Shown in pieces: positions 34,468-43,322 of a stretch of DNA of 64,000 bases. Under the pieces are notes generated by a model, which made no database searches, was not told the DNA's origin, and was given only the letters and a program-made list of their open reading frames with translations. Position 1 is the first letter of the stretch. Each line of letters starts with the position of its first letter. The position numbers and the translations under genes were made by a program. Source of the DNA: JALZVT01 sp964634815 (lineage in GTDB: Bacteria; Pseudomonadota; Gammaproteobacteria; Pseudomonadales; Azotimanducaceae); NCBI GenBank assembly GCA_964634815.1, contig CAZWMD010000006.1:1-64000 (forward strand), written 5' to 3'.

Positions 34468-34896
34468 ATGGCCAGCATCCTTCTGTCTGTCTTGCCACAG
34501 GAGCTGAGCATTCATCGGCTGCCGGCATCCCAACCACTCGCGAAGGTACTGCAAGATGCACTTGGCTCACCAACTACAGCGACCAAAGGTAGCGGCCCCG
34601 AATTGTTTGCCACGCTTCACAGCGACAATGAATTGTCGATTGTTTGTGATGCAGCGCTTGCTGTGAATGCCGAGCAAAGCTCAGGGCCCTGGCGCGCCAT
34701 GCGCGTTGTTGGCCAACTCGACTTTGCCTTAACCGGCATTCTTGCTGGGCTTGCTGCGCCACTTGCGGAAGCAAAAATCTCAATCTTTGCCATCTCAAGT
34801 TTTGACACCGATTATTTGCTGGTGAAGTCAGAATCCCTGAACGCAGCGATCACAACGCTTGAACAGGCCGGCTATCAGTTTGAACACCACCTCTGA
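34468..34896 (+). CDS. ACT-domain protein (CASTOR-like)
   Basis: A 142-residue protein of two ACT-like halves. The C-terminal half has the typical pattern LTGILAGLAAPLAEAKISIFAISSFDTDYLLVK, as in aspartokinase regulatory domains and the ACT_7/CASTOR group. No catalytic domain is attached, so it probably binds an amino acid or similar ligand. It starts three bases after the preceding stop. Confidence 0.75.
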   Translation: MASILLSVLPQELSIHRLPASQPLAKVLQDALGSPTTATKGSGPELFATLHSDNELSIVCDAALAVNAEQSSGPWRAMRVVGQLDFALTGILAGLAAPLAEAKISIFAISSFDTDYLLVKSESLNAAITTLEQAGYQFEHHL

Positions 34897-34908
34897 CGGA
34901 CATTGTTA

Positions 34909-35319
34909 GTGGACGTTTTTTATTGGTTGTGGATTGCCTATTTTGGCTTTCACCTCGCGTCTTTAGTGATCTCAAGCTTGCTGAAGCTGTGGCAGGTGTT
35001 CCGCGGCAAGCACAAACGCTATAGCTCCGCGTTACTCACCGAAGAGATCATTGGTGGTGTCTTGAATGCCTTGGCACTTGTTGGCCTGTGGGGGTTTATC
35101 CATACCATCAGCTATCCCGGAGTGTTTGGTAGCCAACTTTTCTGGCGCACCGTGTTCTGGGGCCTTGCAGCGTTGCTGTTGTTGCAACCATTACTACCAA
35201 AGTCAAAACTGATCTATAACAAAGGCGGCACCAATGTCACGCTCATTAGCTGGCTGTTCATGGCGCTGTGGATAATGCCGCTGCTGTGGGCACTGTGGGT
35301 TTACGGAGCACAGCTATGA
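34909..35319 (+). CDS. Four-helix membrane protein of unknown function
   Basis: A 136-residue protein with hydrophobic segments at about 4-25, 45-65, 80-98 and 112-132 and a basic loop after the first. GTG 34909 sits a normal distance from a CGGA site; TTG 34903 is also in frame. Its stop overlaps the ATG of the following acetyltransferase. No family recognised. Confidence 0.55.
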   Translation: MDVFYWLWIAYFGFHLASLVISSLLKLWQVFRGKHKRYSSALLTEEIIGGVLNALALVGLWGFIHTISYPGVFGSQLFWRTVFWGLAALLLLQPLLPKSKLIYNKGGTNVTLISWLFMALWIMPLLWALWVYGAQL

Positions 35320-35843
35320 CCAAATCTCGCGAGCACATCCGACACGCCGAAGCTGAAGACCTCGAGCCACTCACACAGATCTACAATCACTACGTACGCC
35401 ACAGCATCGCCACCTTCGACACACTGCCCTTCGCGCCCGAGGCAAGGCATGAGTGGTTTGTCCATCACGCGATAGGTACGCCTCATCAACTTTGGGTCGT
35501 AGAAATTGATGGAGCGGTTCTGGGTTATGTCAGCAGCAGTGCATTTCGACCAAAGCCTGCCTACGACTCATCAGTAGAAACTTCCATCTACCTGCATCCC
35601 AACCATCAGCGCAAAGGGCTTGGACAACGTTTGTATAGCCACCTGTTCGATCGACTGGCACCGTTTAAGCTACACCGGGCATTCGCCGGGATTGCCATAC
35701 CCAATCCGGCATCTGTTGCCCTGCACGAAGCACAGGGATTCACTCATATCGGTTCATTCAGCGAGGCAGGTTACAAATTTGGTGGCTACCACAGCGTCTA
35801 CTGGTACGAGAAAGATCTGACGCTTATCGGCCAACATGCTTAA
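35316..35843 (+). CDS. GNAT acetyltransferase, phosphinothricin acetyltransferase type
   Basis: A 175-residue GNAT enzyme of the Pat/YncA group, which acetylates phosphinothricin, methionine sulfone or sulfoximine. IRHAEAEDLEPLTQIYNHYVRHSIATFDT is the signature start; acetyl-CoA loop HQRKGLGQRLY and the end GFTHIGSFSEAGYKFGGYHSVYWYEK are typical. It is coupled to the upstream gene through ATGA and converges on a Nudix gene with a 20-bp overlap. It probably ends the sigma-54-headed gene run. Confidence 0.87.
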   Translation: MTKSREHIRHAEAEDLEPLTQIYNHYVRHSIATFDTLPFAPEARHEWFVHHAIGTPHQLWVVEIDGAVLGYVSSSAFRPKPAYDSSVETSIYLHPNHQRKGLGQRLYSHLFDRLAPFKLHRAFAGIAIPNPASVALHEAQGFTHIGSFSEAGYKFGGYHSVYWYEKDLTLIGQHA

Positions 35844-36309
35844 GCTCGCGGGGAAGGTTTCCCTGGCGATAGTCCTCAAGCAATTCTCTGAGCAACAGCC
35901 CCATATCCGCCGGCACAAACACCTCATTCGACTGGGCTATCTCATCGAGTTTCCACCAGCGCGCCTCCAGAAAGGTATCGCGCTCATGGGCTTCAAGATG
36001 CTGCTGAGCGACCTCAAAACGGTCTATCGGCACCAGAAAGTAGAGCTCGTCCTGATGGAAATGCTGCCCCATGAAGACAAACTGCTCGCTGCGCGTCCAT
36101 ACTTCAAAGGCGTCAGGTAGCTCGGCTAACCCGGTTTCTTCGCGCACCTCCCGGGCGAGGCACTGAAGATCAGGCTCGTTATCTTCCCGACCACCACCGG
36201 GCGTAAACCACAGCTTCACGCCGGTGTCGGGCACCAACGCCTTGATGAGCAAAATCTCTTCAGATCCTGCGTCTAACAGAAGGGCGCGCATGGCGGTTCG
36301 TCGTATCAT
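35824..36309 (-). CDS. Nudix hydrolase
   Basis: A Nudix protein of 161 residues from ATG 36309. The box is GGGREDNEPDLQCLAREVREETGL, a good match to GX5EX7REUXEEXGU with one residue difference in the early glutamate. The domain starts directly after the chosen Met, so the longer frame to 36351 is unlikely. Substrate unknown. It is monocistronic among plus-strand genes. Confidence 0.8.
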   Translation of the reverse strand: MIRRTAMRALLLDAGSEEILLIKALVPDTGVKLWFTPGGGREDNEPDLQCLAREVREETGLAELPDAFEVWTRSEQFVFMGQHFHQDELYFLVPIDRFEVAQQHLEAHERDTFLEARWWKLDEIAQSNEVFVPADMGLLLRELLEDYRQGNLPRELKHVGR

Positions 36310-36382
36310 AGCTACCAGTTTAAGAGGGTCTGGCCTAATTAGAACCCTCACGCCAGAATGAGGTCTAAATAGCAGGTACTCT

Positions 36383-36676
36383 ATGCAAGCAATTACAGAC
36401 GCCAGAAACCAGCTCGACCCGCTTCTGGAGGCCCTCGCCTCCCAACTGGGTAATGAGGGTCAGGCCACCCAGCAGGCTTTTTTCAACCGCATTCGCGGCT
36501 CTATCCAGCGGGCCCAGGACGAAGTCGACCTGGCCGGTCCGTTCATGGAGCTTTCGACCACCGCCTTTGTGGGCTTTGAGTTCAGCCCCGATGCGGCTGT
36601 GCTGATCGACAGAATCCTGGAAAAAGCAGAAACCATCGCCGATTCATTTACCTTAAGCGATGATCCAACGCATTAA
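36383..36676 (+). CDS. Small helical protein of unknown function
   Basis: A 97-residue soluble protein, Gln/Ala-rich and predicted mostly helical, with no membrane segment, cysteine or recognised motif. An AGGTACTCTATG context precedes the start. It lies 41 bp before the MOSC gene and may be cotranscribed. It looks real from codon use and spacing, but I know no family. Confidence 0.55.
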   Translation: MQAITDARNQLDPLLEALASQLGNEGQATQQAFFNRIRGSIQRAQDEVDLAGPFMELSTTAFVGFEFSPDAAVLIDRILEKAETIADSFTLSDDPTH

Positions 36677-36717
36677 GCCTGGCCCTATTCGTAGCTCATC
36701 AACAGAGAAAACTACCC

Positions 36718-37620
36718 ATGAAAGTTGCGCAGCTAAATCGCTATCCCGTAAAGAGCATGCTTGGTGAGTCTCTCGACGAGGCCACCGTAGGGCCCAACGG
36801 AATTGCCGGCGATCGTGCCTGGGCTATTCGCGCCGAAGGGGCCACCGTTACGGGCAAGAAGTACCCGCAACTGATGAGCGCCCAGGCCAGCTTTGTGGAG
36901 TTGCCGACCAACGAACGAGGCAGCGCTGCCGCCTCAATCACACTTCCCGATGGGACTTGTTTCGAAACTAACGACGACCAAACCCCAGCCAGGCTCAGTG
37001 CCTGGCTTGAAACCGAGGTCTCCCTCTGGCCGCTTGTTAGCCCGGACAATCTGGAATTTTTCCGTCGTGCACCAGCGGGTGATATCAGCGCCGAACAAAT
37101 GGATGCCCAGCTGCGCGCCGTTTTTTCGCGCCTCCCCGACGAGCCATTACCGGATTTGGCCAGCTTCCCCGCTGAAGTACTGGAATTTGATACACCACCA
37201 GGCACCTACTTCGATGCCTACCCAATTCTATTAATGTCTGAGACCGCACTAGACAGCCTAAGCTCTCGCGCGAGCAACAATTTTGATCAACGAAGGTTCC
37301 GACCCAACATCCTCATAAAGGACATGACAGCAGATTCAGCGGGCGGCAATAACAGAGATTTCCCGGAAAACAATTTGGCGGGCAAACATCTAAAGATTGG
37401 TGATGTGGTTCTGTCTGTCGAAATGCCCTGTCCACGCTGCATCATGACAACCCATCCTGTTGCCGAACTTCCCAAAGACCCCAACATCATGCGCCAGCTG
37501 GTCACGCACAACGACGGCAATCTGGGCGTATATGCCCGAATCATCAAAGGAGGCACAATGCGTTTGGGCGACACCATGGAAATTCTTGATAACCCGCAGC
37601 CACAGCGTGCCGGCTCATGA
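36718..37620 (+). CDS. MOSC-domain molybdenum-cofactor protein (YcbX-like)
   Basis: A 300-residue protein with an N-terminal MOSC_N beta-barrel (LNRYPVKSMLGESLDEATVGPNGIAGDRAWAI region) and a C-terminal MOSC domain (RRFRPNILI near residue 195 and the conserved Cys in MPCPRCIMTT near 240). MOSC proteins bind the molybdenum cofactor sulfur; YcbX reduces N-hydroxylated compounds. No ferredoxin domain is attached, unlike E. coli YcbX. Its stop overlaps the nadE ATG. Confidence 0.87.
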   Translation: MKVAQLNRYPVKSMLGESLDEATVGPNGIAGDRAWAIRAEGATVTGKKYPQLMSAQASFVELPTNERGSAAASITLPDGTCFETNDDQTPARLSAWLETEVSLWPLVSPDNLEFFRRAPAGDISAEQMDAQLRAVFSRLPDEPLPDLASFPAEVLEFDTPPGTYFDAYPILLMSETALDSLSSRASNNFDQRRFRPNILIKDMTADSAGGNNRDFPENNLAGKHLKIGDVVLSVEMPCPRCIMTTHPVAELPKDPNIMRQLVTHNDGNLGVYARIIKGGTMRLGDTMEILDNPQPQRAGS

Positions 37621-39611
37621 ATTTCTCTGATCTGGGTTATGTACGTGTCGCGGCCTGTGCACCAGAGGTGGTAATCGGCGATCCTGCGGCTAATGCAGAT
37701 CAAATGATCAGCGAGTTGAAAGCACTCGCTCGCAAACAGGTGTCTGTGGTGTTATTCCCGGAGCTGAGTCTTACCGGCTATACCTGCGAAGACCTGTTTT
37801 TCACCCAGGGGCTGCACGATGCGTGCGCAAAAGCTCTGCCCCGGCTGGTTGCAGCCACCAAAAACATCACCGCCGTCATTGGCCTGCCCTGGCAAACCAC
37901 CGATGGCCGGCTCTTAAACTGCGCGCTTGTTGCAAGCAACGGCAAAGTCTGCGGACTGGTGCCCAAACTCACCCAGCCCAACTACGGTGAGTTTTACGAG
38001 CTACGCTGGTTCACAGGCGGCGCTGACGTTCATGAGGTTATTAATCACAAGACTCTCGGCAGTTTCACCCTGGATCATCGACAACTGTTTGATCTGGGCA
38101 ACGCACGCTTTGCCATCGAGATTTGTGAAGACCTGTGGACCCCACAACCGCCAGGGGCCGCCCACGCGCTTGCCGGTGCCGACTTTATTTTAAACCCGTC
38201 AGCCAGTAACGAACTAATAGGCAAGGCAGACTACCGACGCGATCTGGTGCGCATGACCAGCGCCCAAAGACTGTGCGCTTATCTGTATGCCTCAAGTGGC
38301 CCAACAGAATCCACCAAAGATCTTGTGTTTGGCGGTCACCTGCTGGCGGCAGAAGACGGTCAAATCATCTCCGAGAGCAAACGATTCGAACTCGCCGGCT
38401 GCACACTTGTTACCGAGTTTGACGCCCAGCGGCTACGCCACGAGCGGATGCAAAACATATCTTTTGGTCAGGCCCAGCGCCCCACCGGCTATCAAACCAT
38501 TACTTGCGATGCGGCAACAAAACCCCTCAAAACTCTTGAGCGCACCTACGTCCGCCATCCCTTTGTGCCCGACGACGGCACAGAGTTTGATGCCAGAGCC
38601 CGGGAAATCATGTCGATTCAGGCAACCGGTCTTGCCCGACGGATGCGTGCCGCAAATATCAAACACCTGGTGCTTGGCCTGTCTGGCGGTCTTGATTCAA
38701 CCCAGGCCTTTTTGGTTGCGCTGGATACCCTGGCACAACTCAAGCTGCCGCGCCGAAACCTGCACGCCTTCACTCTACCTGGCCCGGGCACATCCAAGCG
38801 TACTAAAAGCTCCGCGCACCAGATGTGTGACGTCACCAAGGTGCCTCTGGAAGAGATTTCCATCAACAAGGCCGTTCGCGGTCACCTGGCAGATCTGGGC
38901 CACCCGCTTGATGCGCGTGACGTTGTGTTTGAAAACGCCCAGGCTCGCGAGCGCACCCAGATATTGTTCAATCAGGCCAACAAACTGAGTGCTTTGGTGG
39001 TTGGCACCGGCGACCTGTCTGAACTTGCTCTGGGGTGGTGCACCTTCAATGCTGACCACATGGCCAACTACAATGTGAACGCCGGCGTCCCCAAAACCAT
39101 GATGAGCTATCTGGTGCGCTGGTATGCAGAACATCGGGCAGACTCAGATCTGGCCCCCGTGTTGCTGCGCGTGCTGGACACACCCATTAGCCCGGAATTG
39201 CTGCCGCCAGCGGCTGGCAAGATTACTCAATCCACCGAAACCATTATTGGGCCCTACGAACTGCACGATTTCTTTCTGTATCACTTCATGCGTAACGGCT
39301 TTACGCCTGAAAAAATCTATCGGCTGGCGCAGCAGAGCTTTGCGCAACACTACAAAAATCCTGTGATCAAAACCGTGTTGCACACTTTTTTCCGGCGCTT
39401 CTTCACGCAACAGTTCAAGCGCACCACCTTGCCACCGGGCCCAAAGGTTGGATCGGTTAGCCTTTCACCGCGCGGTGACTGGCGCATGCCAGACGAGGCA
39501 GATGTCGCTGCCATCCTTCGCGATATCGACGCGCTGCCTACAACGGCGACAAAAAGCTCGACCAGACAAAAACCAAATCAAAAATCAAAAAATAAAGGGA
39601 AACGCTCATGA
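37617..39611 (+). CDS. nadE: Glutamine-dependent NAD+ synthetase
   Basis: A 664-residue two-domain enzyme converting nicotinate adenine dinucleotide to NAD+ with ATP and glutamine. The N-terminal nitrilase-type glutaminase has Glu in FPELSLTGYTCEDLF, Lys in VPKLTQPNYGEFYE and nucleophile Cys in IEICEDLW. The C-terminal synthetase has the PP-loop LGLSGGLDSTQAF. Length fits the long glutamine-dependent class found in Mycobacterium. A Lys/Ser-rich tail of about 25 residues is unconserved. Overlaps MOSC and MBL genes by ATGA at both ends, so these are translationally linked. Confidence 0.94.
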   Translation: MNFSDLGYVRVAACAPEVVIGDPAANADQMISELKALARKQVSVVLFPELSLTGYTCEDLFFTQGLHDACAKALPRLVAATKNITAVIGLPWQTTDGRLLNCALVASNGKVCGLVPKLTQPNYGEFYELRWFTGGADVHEVINHKTLGSFTLDHRQLFDLGNARFAIEICEDLWTPQPPGAAHALAGADFILNPSASNELIGKADYRRDLVRMTSAQRLCAYLYASSGPTESTKDLVFGGHLLAAEDGQIISESKRFELAGCTLVTEFDAQRLRHERMQNISFGQAQRPTGYQTITCDAATKPLKTLERTYVRHPFVPDDGTEFDARAREIMSIQATGLARRMRAANIKHLVLGLSGGLDSTQAFLVALDTLAQLKLPRRNLHAFTLPGPGTSKRTKSSAHQMCDVTKVPLEEISINKAVRGHLADLGHPLDARDVVFENAQARERTQILFNQANKLSALVVGTGDLSELALGWCTFNADHMANYNVNAGVPKTMMSYLVRWYAEHRADSDLAPVLLRVLDTPISPELLPPAAGKITQSTETIIGPYELHDFFLYHFMRNGFTPEKIYRLAQQSFAQHYKNPVIKTVLHTFFRRFFTQQFKRTTLPPGPKVGSVSLSPRGDWRMPDEADVAAILRDIDALPTTATKSSTRQKPNQKSKNKGKRS

Positions 39612-40546
39612 AACAGCGACTTGTCTGTCTCATCGGCGCCGTGTTTGTCGCCCTGGCAAGCAGCTCGGCGCTTGCGGCCAACACCGACAGCAAAGGTAAC
39701 TACTGCGGCATCGAAGGCAACTGGATCCAAATTCTGGGCAGCGGTGGTGCAGAGCTTGATGATCGGCGCGCCGGGGTTTCCTACATTATCTGGATCGACG
39801 GCAAGGCCAAACTGCTGGTAGATGCAGGGCCGGGCACCGCACTGCGCTTTGATGAATCAGGCGCAAAGCTGGAAGACCTGGACGCTATTTTGTTCACCCA
39901 ACTGCAGGCGGCCCACACGTCAGACCTTATCGATCTCATTGCCGGCGCCCAGCTTGGTCGCCGGGATCGGCCTCTGCCGGTCTACGGACCCGACGGCAAC
40001 GACATCATGCCGTCCACCAGCGAAGTTGTGCGCAGACTCATTGGTCCAGGCGGGGCCTATCCGCTGCTTGCAGATTATCTGACCTACAAAAATGGCGGGT
40101 TTCGAGTAAAGGCCCACAATGTGGGGGCCACAGGCAAACGGCCCAGCACCCGCTTTACCAACGAACACATGCGTATCTCCACCATACCGGTTAACCATGG
40201 CCCTATTCCCGCCATTGCCTGGCGGGTTCAGCTTGGTGAACAGAGCGTTGTGTTTACCGGCGATTTCAATAATCGAAAAAACCTGATTCCAGAGTTTGCA
40301 AAAGACACAGACGCGCTGGTTGTCAGTCACGCTATCCCTGAAGTCGCCCGCGGTGCCGCCCGCGATCTGCACGTGTTACCCAGCCAGATCGGTCGCATCG
40401 CCAAACAGGCGAACGCCCGCATGATTATCCTCGGCCAGCGGATGAACCGAACCCGGGGGCGCGAAACACAGACCCGAGAAGCCATCGAGCCAAACTTCAG
40501 CGGGCCGCTGATCTACTCCAACGACCTGGAGTGCTGGGGGCTGTAA
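39608..40546 (+). CDS. Exported MBL-fold protein with degenerate metal site
   Basis: A 312-residue protein with a signal peptide (cut near SALA-ANT) and a metallo-beta-lactamase fold: LGSGGAELDDRRAG start, LLVDAGPGT strand, VNHGPIPAIAWRV, VFTGDFNN and VVSHAI. The zinc motif, normally HxHxDH, reads QLQAAH, and the last ligand position reads LGQRMNRT, so several ligands are gone. It may bind one metal, another ligand, or be catalytically inactive. Coupled to nadE by ATGA, and the next gene starts inside its 3' end. Confidence 0.8.
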   Translation: MKQRLVCLIGAVFVALASSSALAANTDSKGNYCGIEGNWIQILGSGGAELDDRRAGVSYIIWIDGKAKLLVDAGPGTALRFDESGAKLEDLDAILFTQLQAAHTSDLIDLIAGAQLGRRDRPLPVYGPDGNDIMPSTSEVVRRLIGPGGAYPLLADYLTYKNGGFRVKAHNVGATGKRPSTRFTNEHMRISTIPVNHGPIPAIAWRVQLGEQSVVFTGDFNNRKNLIPEFAKDTDALVVSHAIPEVARGAARDLHVLPSQIGRIAKQANARMIILGQRMNRTRGRETQTREAIEPNFSGPLIYSNDLECWGL

Positions 40547-41387
40547 TCGCAGAGCAAAGCAAACTGTACAGGGCGCTGCTGCGAGAGCTGAAAAAGGTCG
40601 GCACCAAAGAACGCGCCCAGAGCCAGCAGAGATACATGAAATCAACGCTGCCTTTTGCCGGTGTGGCAGCCCCTCAGCTACGCTTGATTCAGAAATCCGT
40701 GTTCGCTGACCATGTCCTGGCCAGTCAAGCCGACTGGCAGAACGAGGTCCTCAGACTTTTCCGGGATCCCCCGGTACGCGAGCTGCGCTACGTCGCCATA
40801 GAACTTGCGTACTACAAACCCTACCGCAAGTGGCTTACCTGTGATGTCTGGGACATGCTGGATGAATTGGTTGTCACCGGCGCCTGGTGGGACATTGTTG
40901 ATGCGCTGGCACCGAACCACTACAACCATCTCTTGAACACCCAGCCTCGCCTGACCAAACCGCTTCTGCGCCGCTATGCCGCCGACAAAAACCTTTGGCG
41001 CCGACGGGTTGCGATTCTGAGCCAACTCAAAGCCAAAACAAAAACCGATGAGACGCTGTTGTTTTCCAATATCAACAAATCCCTCGATCACACAGATTTC
41101 TTTGTTCGCAAGGCCATCGGCTGGGCATTACGTGCGCATTCCAGAACCAATCCCCAGGCGGTCATAGACTACGTCGAAACTAACAAACAACGGCTGAGCC
41201 CCTTGAGTCAGCGTGAAGCGTTGAAGGTAATTAAGCAGAAGNNNNNNNNNNNNNNNNNNNNNNNNNNNNNNNNNNNNNNNNNNNNNNNNNNNNNNNNNNN
41301 NNNNNNNNNNNNNNNNNNNNNNNNNNNNNNNNNNNNNNNNNGAAGGTAATTAAGCAGAAGCTACTGAAGAAACAGTCGGCCAAGTAG
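40531..41387 (+). CDS. AlkD-like DNA alkylation repair protein (interrupted by an assembly gap)
   Basis: A HEAT-repeat DNA glycosylase-like protein (PF08713) that removes alkylated bases. GVAAPQLRLIQK, VRELRYVAIELAYY, WWDIVDALAPNHYNHLL and FFVRKAIGWALR are typical. The 100-N run at 41242-41341 is flanked by the same 19 bases; removing N and one copy restores a frame ending LLKKQSAK at TAG 41385-41387, giving about 245 residues, the normal size. Start is GTG 40531, overlapping the MBL gene. Its 3' end overlaps the convergent VanZ-like gene by 27 bp. Confidence 0.82.
41223..41360. other. Assembly gap 1 (100 N) with 19-bp duplicated flanks
   Basis: N occupies 41242-41341. The 19 bases before it (41223-41241) are identical to the 19 after it (41342-41360). 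The contigs therefore overlap and the true gap length is probably zero or negative. Confidence 0.93.
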
Positions 41388-42302
41388 CACTGATCTGCCC
41401 GCCTGGTCGGCTGTGGTGTACACCAGTACATTACGCACCCGCAAACCGGTTGCGCCATCGGGTACAAAAACACTGCGAGGAATCACCCAACGATGAGGCC
41501 CCGGCGACAGTAAGCCCTCAGAAAACGCGGAGGTGCCTTCGCTGCCTTCGTACTGCACGCCCAGTGTGAGTGGCAGTGGTTTTTCGCCCGGCACAAACAG
41601 ATCAAACACCACATCTCTATACGGCGCCCATACCTGCATCACCTCGTTGATATAGAGTGTTGGATATTCGCTGTCACCAAAGGTGAGTCGCAACACTCTG
41701 GCGCCCGCAAGCTCTGGCCAACGATCCCGGGCTGTACCAAAGCCCAAAAACCCACCTTCGTTAACCCCAATGAACTGCTCGGTTCGCTCATCCTCAAAGT
41801 CAACAACCTTGGGAACCAGCGTCGACCGATATTGATACAGCTTAAACTCTTGCAAGGGTTGCCACAGAGTGAACGCCACAAGTAGCAACAAAGAAATCAG
41901 CGCAATGCCGATCCGCGGCGGTGTCAGGAGCAAACCTTTTGTTTCTGCGCGACTTGCGTGCAACGCCAGGGCAAACACCAAACCCAACATCCCGCCTACC
42001 GCGTTTTTTACCAAATCGGCACCACTGGCGGTCCGCTCGTCCACAAACCCCTGAATAAATTCGGTACCAAACGACAACACCACCGCGCCAGCACAGACAA
42101 ACATGACTCGAAGGGCCAGAGGTTCACGTCGCAACCACCAATACAGCACACACACCACAACGAAGAACCATGGGGCATGCAAACTGTCCTGAAAGGCCCG
42201 CCAGAGTGACGAATCACCGGGCAAGCTAAACAGTTGTTGGGCGGCAACCAGGGCGGTAATGACAACAAGAGCGAGAAATGTTTGAGGTAGACTGTGATTC
42301 AC
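41361..42302 (-). CDS. VanZ-like membrane protein
   Basis: A 313-residue protein. The N-terminal half has four or five membrane segments with VanZ-family features (LHAPWFFVVVCVLYW, FGTEFIQGFVDERTASGADLVKNAVGGMLG). A further helix is followed by a periplasmic beta-rich C-terminal domain of about 130 residues containing FEDERTEQF and PHRWVIPRSVFVPDG. The combination occurs in exopolysaccharide or envelope contexts, but no such cluster is here. The stop codon lies inside the 3' end of the AlkD-like gene. Confidence 0.77.
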   Translation of the reverse strand: MNHSLPQTFLALVVITALVAAQQLFSLPGDSSLWRAFQDSLHAPWFFVVVCVLYWWLRREPLALRVMFVCAGAVVLSFGTEFIQGFVDERTASGADLVKNAVGGMLGLVFALALHASRAETKGLLLTPPRIGIALISLLLLVAFTLWQPLQEFKLYQYRSTLVPKVVDFEDERTEQFIGVNEGGFLGFGTARDRWPELAGARVLRLTFGDSEYPTLYINEVMQVWAPYRDVVFDLFVPGEKPLPLTLGVQYEGSEGTSAFSEGLLSPGPHRWVIPRSVFVPDGATGLRVRNVLVYTTADQAGRSVLLGRLFLQ

Positions 42303-42338
42303 TGGGAGCTATTGCTTACGGATAATTAGGGAGACACC

Positions 42339-42986
42339 ATGGAATTTGATCTAAACACAACTGATGAGCTATTGGCGACCACTCGAGCCGTTCGCAAACG
42401 CCTTGACCTCGAAAAGCCCGTACCCCGCGACGTGATAAACGAGTGCCTGGAGCTTGCTGTGCAGGCGCCAACTGGCTCAAATTCTCAAGGTTGGCGCTGG
42501 GTTGTTGTTGATGACGCTGACAAAAAGCGCGAACTGGCGAAGCTCTATGCCAAGGCAGGCGGCGGCTATCTGAGTGCCGCAGGCGAAGAGGCCAAGAAGT
42601 CGGGCGATACCCAACAAAAACGCGTGTTCTCCTCTGCCCAGTATCTGCTCGAACATCTGCACGAAGTGCCCGTTCACGTGATTCCCTGCATCACCGGCCG
42701 ACCCGGCGACACAGTGCCCGCAGCCATGAGCGCTGGGCTATACGGTTCCATTTTCCCTGCCGTCTGGAGTTTTCAGTTAGCACTGCGAGCACGAGGGCTG
42801 GGGTCAACACTCACTACGTTGCATCTGGCCTTTGAGAAAGAAGCCGCAGAATTGCTGGGCATTCCCGATGAGATGCACCAGGTTGCCCTGCTGCCCGTCG
42901 GCTACACCCTGGGAACTGATTTCAAACGGGCAAAACGACCACCAGTCAGCACGATCACCCACTGGAACCAGTGGGAGCCCAGCTAA
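42339..42986 (+). CDS. Nitroreductase-family flavoprotein
   Basis: A 215-residue FMN-dependent nitroreductase-fold protein. TTRAVRKRLDLEKPVPRDVINECLELAVQAPTGSNSQGWRW is the family signature with the FMN-phosphate-binding Arg and Ser/Asn residues; the C-terminal GIPDEMHQVALLPVGYTLG follows. Substrates range from nitroaromatics to enones and cannot be told here. It is divergent from the VanZ-like gene with 36 bp between starts. Confidence 0.87.
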   Translation: MEFDLNTTDELLATTRAVRKRLDLEKPVPRDVINECLELAVQAPTGSNSQGWRWVVVDDADKKRELAKLYAKAGGGYLSAAGEEAKKSGDTQQKRVFSSAQYLLEHLHEVPVHVIPCITGRPGDTVPAAMSAGLYGSIFPAVWSFQLALRARGLGSTLTTLHLAFEKEAAELLGIPDEMHQVALLPVGYTLGTDFKRAKRPPVSTITHWNQWEPS

Positions 42987-43004
42987 CCAAGACCTGTACT
43001 CGTC

Positions 43005-43289
43005 TCAGCGAGTCCTCTCAACCAGCCTCAGACGCATTTCGGTAACAAACTCGGGAAAGTAATCGCTGATCTGCCGCAGATTAAACTGCGGCAGTATCTG
43101 TCCAACATCTTCGCGTTCAAGCAGAAAGTGGAACGACTGCACAAGCACCCACTCATGGGTGACCCCGCCAGCACACAGAGCCTGATAGAACTCGGGATCA
43201 AGCTCTACCTTGAACTCGTGATCGTTCTCGGCACCATCCACAGCAGTTTTCTCTGCAACCGTTACTACATACTGGTTGGCTCCAGTCAT
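43005..43289 (-). CDS. Small conserved-looking protein of unknown function
   Basis: A 94-residue soluble protein from ATG 43289 (ATG 43304 possible). It carries VVTVAEKTAVDGAENDHEFKVELDPEFYQALCAGGVTHEWVLVQSFHFLLEREDVGQILPQFNL-type text consistent with a small regulatory or DUF protein; Cys lies near residue 44. It is in the same orientation as the downstream-lying TonB-domain lipoprotein gene, 34 bp away. No family assigned. Confidence 0.55.
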   Translation of the reverse strand: MTGANQYVVTVAEKTAVDGAENDHEFKVELDPEFYQALCAGGVTHEWVLVQSFHFLLEREDVGQILPQFNLRQISDYFPEFVTEMRLRLVERTR

Positions 43290-43322
43290 AGTTGCGCTAA
43301 TCAAACTGGCAGGCCTCGGCGC

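Noticed and set aside
41242..41341. Real missing sequence at N runs
   Set aside because: All three runs are exactly 100 N with repeated flanks, typical scaffold placeholders.
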